Assembly (NCBI GenBank): GCA_029593915.1 | Contig: CP046147.1 | Location: 2,527,001-2,591,000, forward strand | Source of the DNA: Candidatus Lucifugimonas marina | GTDB lineage: Bacteria; Chloroflexota; Dehalococcoidia; Lucifugimonadales; Lucifugimonadaceae | Reading direction: 5' to 3' | Length of the DNA stretch: 64,000 bases | Part shown: one piece after another, positions 60,969-64,000 of the stretch | How positions within the stretch are numbered: the stretch's first letter is position 1 | Layout of the letters: each line of letters starts with the position of its first letter | Position numbers and translations under genes: made by a program | Notes under the pieces: model-generated | What the model saw: the letters and a program-made list of their open reading frames with translations, nothing else | What the model was told of the DNA's origin: nothing | Databases searched by the model: none

Positions 60969-60980
60969 AACATTTAGCAG

Positions 60981-62345
60981 ATGACACAGACACCCGAAAA
61001 TACACGTCAGCGAATCGACGAAGAGGCGATCAAATACGTCTTGATGTCGGCACGCGAACACGACGTTAAGTTCATTCGTCTGTGGTTCACCGATATTCTC
61101 GGCACGCTAAAAGGCTTCGCCATCACTATCGACGAACTCGAGGGCGTGCTTCGCAACGGCGCCAGCTTCGATGGTGCGTCTATCGAAGGCTTAACCCGGG
61201 CAGACGAGTCAGACATGATCGCAATGCCTGATCCTTCGACCTTCCAGGTTCTGCCGTGGCGCCCGAGCAAAGATGCCGTGGCTCGAATGTTCTGCGATAT
61301 CGAAACCCCCACCGGTGATTCATCAGCGGCCGATGGTCGACAGATTCTGCGCCGTAACCTGATGCGGGCTGCCGACATGGGCTTTACTTTCTACGTGGCT
61401 CCCGAAATTGAGTACTACTACGACATGGGCGAGGCCAAAGAAGCTGAGCGTTCGAACCGAAGTGGTTACTTTGACCAGACTTCTGTCGATGGCACAGGCG
61501 CAGATCTTCGACGAGATACGGTGCTCACGCTCGAAAAAATGGGCATCCCTGTAAAGCACAGCCACCATGAAGTCGGTGACGGTCAGCACGAAATCGATCT
61601 GCGCCACACAAACGCGCTGACGATGGCAGACTCGATTATCACGTTCAAAGTGATTGCTAAAGAACTGGCTGCACCAGCCGGAGCATATGCCACTTTCATG
61701 CCACGACCTTTTGGAGATCGTCACGGTTCTGGCATGCACACTCACATGTCTCTGTTCGAGGGCGACAACAACGCTTTCTTCGATGCCGAAGACGAGAAGA
61801 ACTTATCTGAAACTGGCAAGCACTTCATTGCCGGTCTGATGCGTCACGCCGCAGACATCTGTGTTGTGACTAACCAGTGGATCAACTCCTACAAACGTCT
61901 GCTGCCAGGCCTTGAAGCTCCGATTTTTGCTTCGTGGTCCACCCAAAACTTTGGAGACCTCGTACGAGTGCCAAGCTACCGACCCGGTCGCGAGGAAAGC
62001 ATTCGTATCGAATATCGCGCACCCGATGCTGCCGCGAACCCTTATTTACTATTCTCGGTTCTGCTTGCTGCAGGCCTTGATGGCATCGAAAACAAACTGC
62101 CGCTTCCCGAGCCGCTTGATGATGACGTATTCCGAATGTCGGATACAGAGTTGAACGAGCGCGGGGTGGCACGATTGCCGCGAACCCTTGATGAGGCAAT
62201 TCGCCTTGCGGAGAACAGCGAGCTCCTCGAAAAAGCTCTCGGTTCAACCGTGATGTCGAACTTCCTCGCTAACAAGCGGATCGAATGGCAAGAGTTCAGC
62301 AATACAGTCACCGACTTCGAGCTGAAGAGATACAGACACCTTTAA
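60981..62345 (+). CDS. glnA: Glutamine synthetase, type I
   Basis: GlnA forms glutamine from glutamate, ammonia and ATP. The 454-residue protein has the beta-grasp domain (VKFIRLWFTDILGTLKGFAI, then FDGASIEGLTRADESDM), the metal-binding YVAPEIEYY, the KHSHHEVGDGQHEIDL region and GDRHGSGMHTHMSLF, and a late EYRAPDAAANPY with the catalytic Arg. Near the adenylylation site the sequence is DDDVFRMSDTELNERGVARLP, with Phe instead of the target Tyr, so control by adenylylation is unlikely; the length fits the GSI-alpha form. It is followed by gltB after 63 bases. Confidence 0.96.
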   Translation: MTQTPENTRQRIDEEAIKYVLMSAREHDVKFIRLWFTDILGTLKGFAITIDELEGVLRNGASFDGASIEGLTRADESDMIAMPDPSTFQVLPWRPSKDAVARMFCDIETPTGDSSAADGRQILRRNLMRAADMGFTFYVAPEIEYYYDMGEAKEAERSNRSGYFDQTSVDGTGADLRRDTVLTLEKMGIPVKHSHHEVGDGQHEIDLRHTNALTMADSIITFKVIAKELAAPAGAYATFMPRPFGDRHGSGMHTHMSLFEGDNNAFFDAEDEKNLSETGKHFIAGLMRHAADICVVTNQWINSYKRLLPGLEAPIFASWSTQNFGDLVRVPSYRPGREESIRIEYRAPDAAANPYLLFSVLLAAGLDGIENKLPLPEPLDDDVFRMSDTELNERGVARLPRTLDEAIRLAENSELLEKALGSTVMSNFLANKRIEWQEFSNTVTDFELKRYRHL

Positions 62346-62408
62346 CCCTATTGTCCTAACCAATCTTTGACAGCTTGAGCACCAATTGATCTTCCTATTA
62401 GGAGAAAC

Positions 62409-64000
62409 ATGACCGAAGTCCGGAATACATTTGAATCACACCTGAACGACTCGCAGTCGGATGGATCGAACACTGGTTTTGCAGTGCCAGATTTCTCCGA
62501 TGTTGCAGAACGTGGGTTGTACGTTCCAGAACTGGAACGTGATGCTTGTGGTGTTGGCATGGTGGCCAACATTACCGGCGAACGGTCACACGAGATCGTG
62601 AATCAGGCTCTTGAAGTTCTGGTCAATCTCGATCACCGTGGCGCAGCCGGTGCAGACCCGCTGACCGGTGACGGTGCAGGTATCACGATTCAGATGCCCG
62701 ATGCCTTCATGCGCAAAGTCGCTGGTGAAGCTGGCATAGAACTTCCCGCCGAACGCCGCTACGGTGTGGCGATGTCGTTCTTGCCTGTAGACGACAAGCT
62801 CAACGCAGCTGCTCGTGCAGCACTTGAAGCGTCGGCTACCGAGAACGGGCTAACCGTTCTTGGGTGGCGAGATGTGCCAGTGGACCCTAATTCGGCAGGT
62901 GTTACAGCTTCGGCCATCATGCCTAAGTTCGCTCAGATGTTCGTCGCTGCTCCAGATGGTGTTGAAGAAGACGCTTTCGAACGAGTGATGTACCTTGCTC
63001 GAAAATCGACTGAAAAGAATTTCGTAAATGGCGAATCTGACCCCACAACAAAAGAAACTCTGCTTCGAGAGTTCTACGTTTGTTCATTCTCAGCACGAAC
63101 CCTCATCTACAAGGGCATGCTGCTAACGCACCAGCTCGGCGAGTTCTATCTCGATCTAAAAGACGAAAGCATGGTTAGTGCTTTCGGTCTGGTTCACTCA
63201 CGATTCTCGACCAACACGCTTGGCTCTTGGAAGCTTGCGCACCCATACCGCATGCTGGCTCACAACGGTGAGATCAACACGGTTCGCGGAAACCGAAACT
63301 GGATGCAGGCTCGTGAGCGTTCGATCGATTCTCCGTTCTTCGGCGACAAGATCGACCAGCTCACGCCTATCTGTGAAGCCGATGATGCTTCCGACACAGC
63401 GTCTCTCGACAACGTGTTCGAACTCCTGCGCATGACAGGTCGCTCGGTGGAACACACCGCGGCGATGATGATGCCTGCTGCATGGAACGGTCACGAGTCG
63501 ATGCCGCAGAACGTCAAAGATTTCTACGAGTACCACGGCAACCTGATGGAGCCGTGGGACGGACCTGCAATGATCGTGTTCACCGACGGTGACGCTGTTG
63601 GTGCGGTTCTCGACCGAAACGGTCTACGCCCGTTCCGATACTGGGTGACCAAAGACAACCTGCTTGTGATGGCTTCAGAAGCTGGTGTTCTGAACATCGA
63701 TCCTGATCGCATCAAGTACCGCTCACGTCTCGAGCCGGGTCGTATGTTCCTTATCGACTTTGAAGAACAGCGAATCGTTGAGCCGGACGAGGTTATCGAC
63801 CGAATCGCATCGGAGAACCCGTACGGTGAGTGGCTGGAAGAAAATCGAGCAACTATCGATTCGCTTCCAGATGCCCCGAATGTTCCCGAAGCCGACATCG
63901 ATACTCTCGTTGATCGCCAGATGGCGTTCGGCTACTCGCGCGAAGATCTGCACATGCTCGTTCGCCCAATGGCGATTACCGGTCACCAGCCTCAGGGTTC
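62409..64000 (+). CDS. gltB: Glutamate synthase large subunit, 5' part
   Basis: I translated about 530 codons from ATG 62409, preceded by AGGAG; the frame continues past the window end. The enzyme transfers the amide of glutamine to 2-oxoglutarate. After an N-terminal propeptide of about 46 residues the Ntn-type catalytic Cys appears in DACGVGMVAN. The amidotransferase domain continues with LDHRGAAGADPLTGDGAGI, FGLVHSRFSTNTLGSWKLAHPYRMLAHNGEINTVRGN and MIVFTDGDAVGAVLDRNGLRPFRYW. It partners glnA just upstream in the GS-GOGAT cycle. The central, FMN and C-terminal domains are outside the window. Confidence 0.95.
   Translation, partial: MTEVRNTFESHLNDSQSDGSNTGFAVPDFSDVAERGLYVPELERDACGVGMVANITGERSHEIVNQALEVLVNLDHRGAAGADPLTGDGAGITIQMPDAFMRKVAGEAGIELPAERRYGVAMSFLPVDDKLNAAARAALEASATENGLTVLGWRDVPVDPNSAGVTASAIMPKFAQMFVAAPDGVEEDAFERVMYLARKSTEKNFVNGESDPTTKETLLREFYVCSFSARTLIYKGMLLTHQLGEFYLDLKDESMVSAFGLVHSRFSTNTLGSWKLAHPYRMLAHNGEINTVRGNRNWMQARERSIDSPFFGDKIDQLTPICEADDASDTASLDNVFELLRMTGRSVEHTAAMMMPAAWNGHESMPQNVKDFYEYHGNLMEPWDGPAMIVFTDGDAVGAVLDRNGLRPFRYWVTKDNLLVMASEAGVLNIDPDRIKYRSRLEPGRMFLIDFEEQRIVEPDEVIDRIASENPYGEWLEENRATIDSLPDAPNVPEADIDTLVDRQMAFGYSREDLHMLVRPMAITGHQPQG

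Noticed and set aside
1..64000. tRNA, rRNA, CRISPR, phage or transposase genes
   Set aside because: I looked for tRNA arms, regular repeats with spacers and transposase motifs in the gaps and found none; a tRNAscan or HMM run would be decisive.

Overview
The window reads as a chromosomal housekeeping segment of a free-living bacterium, most likely Chloroflexota near the marine SAR202/Dehalococcoidia lineages. The grounds are indirect: Thr-Pro-rich surface proteins, an S-layer-like protein with a GWN...YWVE C-terminal module, a GuaB3-type protein, hrcA next to dnaJ without grpE/dnaK, and short inverted-repeat elements between genes. G+C looks close to one half by eye. I saw no tRNA, rRNA, CRISPR array, prophage or transposase gene. 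Genes are tightly packed, and TTG/GTG starts are common.

Layout. 1-6 kb: a truncated amidase with a small AtzG/GatC-like partner, divergent argS, a gamma carbonic anhydrase-like protein, and a gatC-gatA-lipoprotein run. 6-10 kb: pyrG behind a strong promoter and a structured leader, then rho behind a C-rich leader. 10-14.5 kb: an S-layer-like surface protein with a long structured 5' leader, and a second Thr-Pro-rich anchored surface protein. 14.6-20.6 kb: a degenerate metallo-beta-lactamase-fold protein, a toroid-like hypothetical, then hrcA-dnaJ-prmA-rsmE. 20.6-32 kb, minus strand: der-plsY-gpsA, argF, a thiolase-like/DUF35 pair, a NIPSNAP protein, surE, and a P1 peptidase-DUF2520-panB-panC run interrupted by miniature repeat elements. 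32-38.4 kb, plus strand: guaB3, hisS, prfA, prmC, a DUF3291 protein and a VOC protein.

38.4-59.8 kb, minus strand, is one fused str-S10-spc-alpha-L13/S9 array of 37 genes (rpsL to rpsI). It includes fusA, secY, adk, map, infA, rpoA and truA but no tuf. One clear promoter (TTGACT-18-TATACT) stands before rpsL. L13, L5, S5 and the RNA polymerase alpha subunit carry long low-complexity extensions. 59.9-64 kb: an orphan OmpR-family regulator with a receiver lacking phosphorylation residues, glnA with palindromic operator candidates, and the start of gltB, together a nitrogen-assimilation locus.

The main leads outside ordinary housekeeping are the structured leaders of pyrG and the S-layer gene, a palindrome after rho with two competing folds, a thiolase/DUF35 pair lacking catalytic Cys and zinc ligands, a surface module shared by two exported proteins, the repeat-derived intergenic elements, and the GlnR-like orphan regulator beside glnA.
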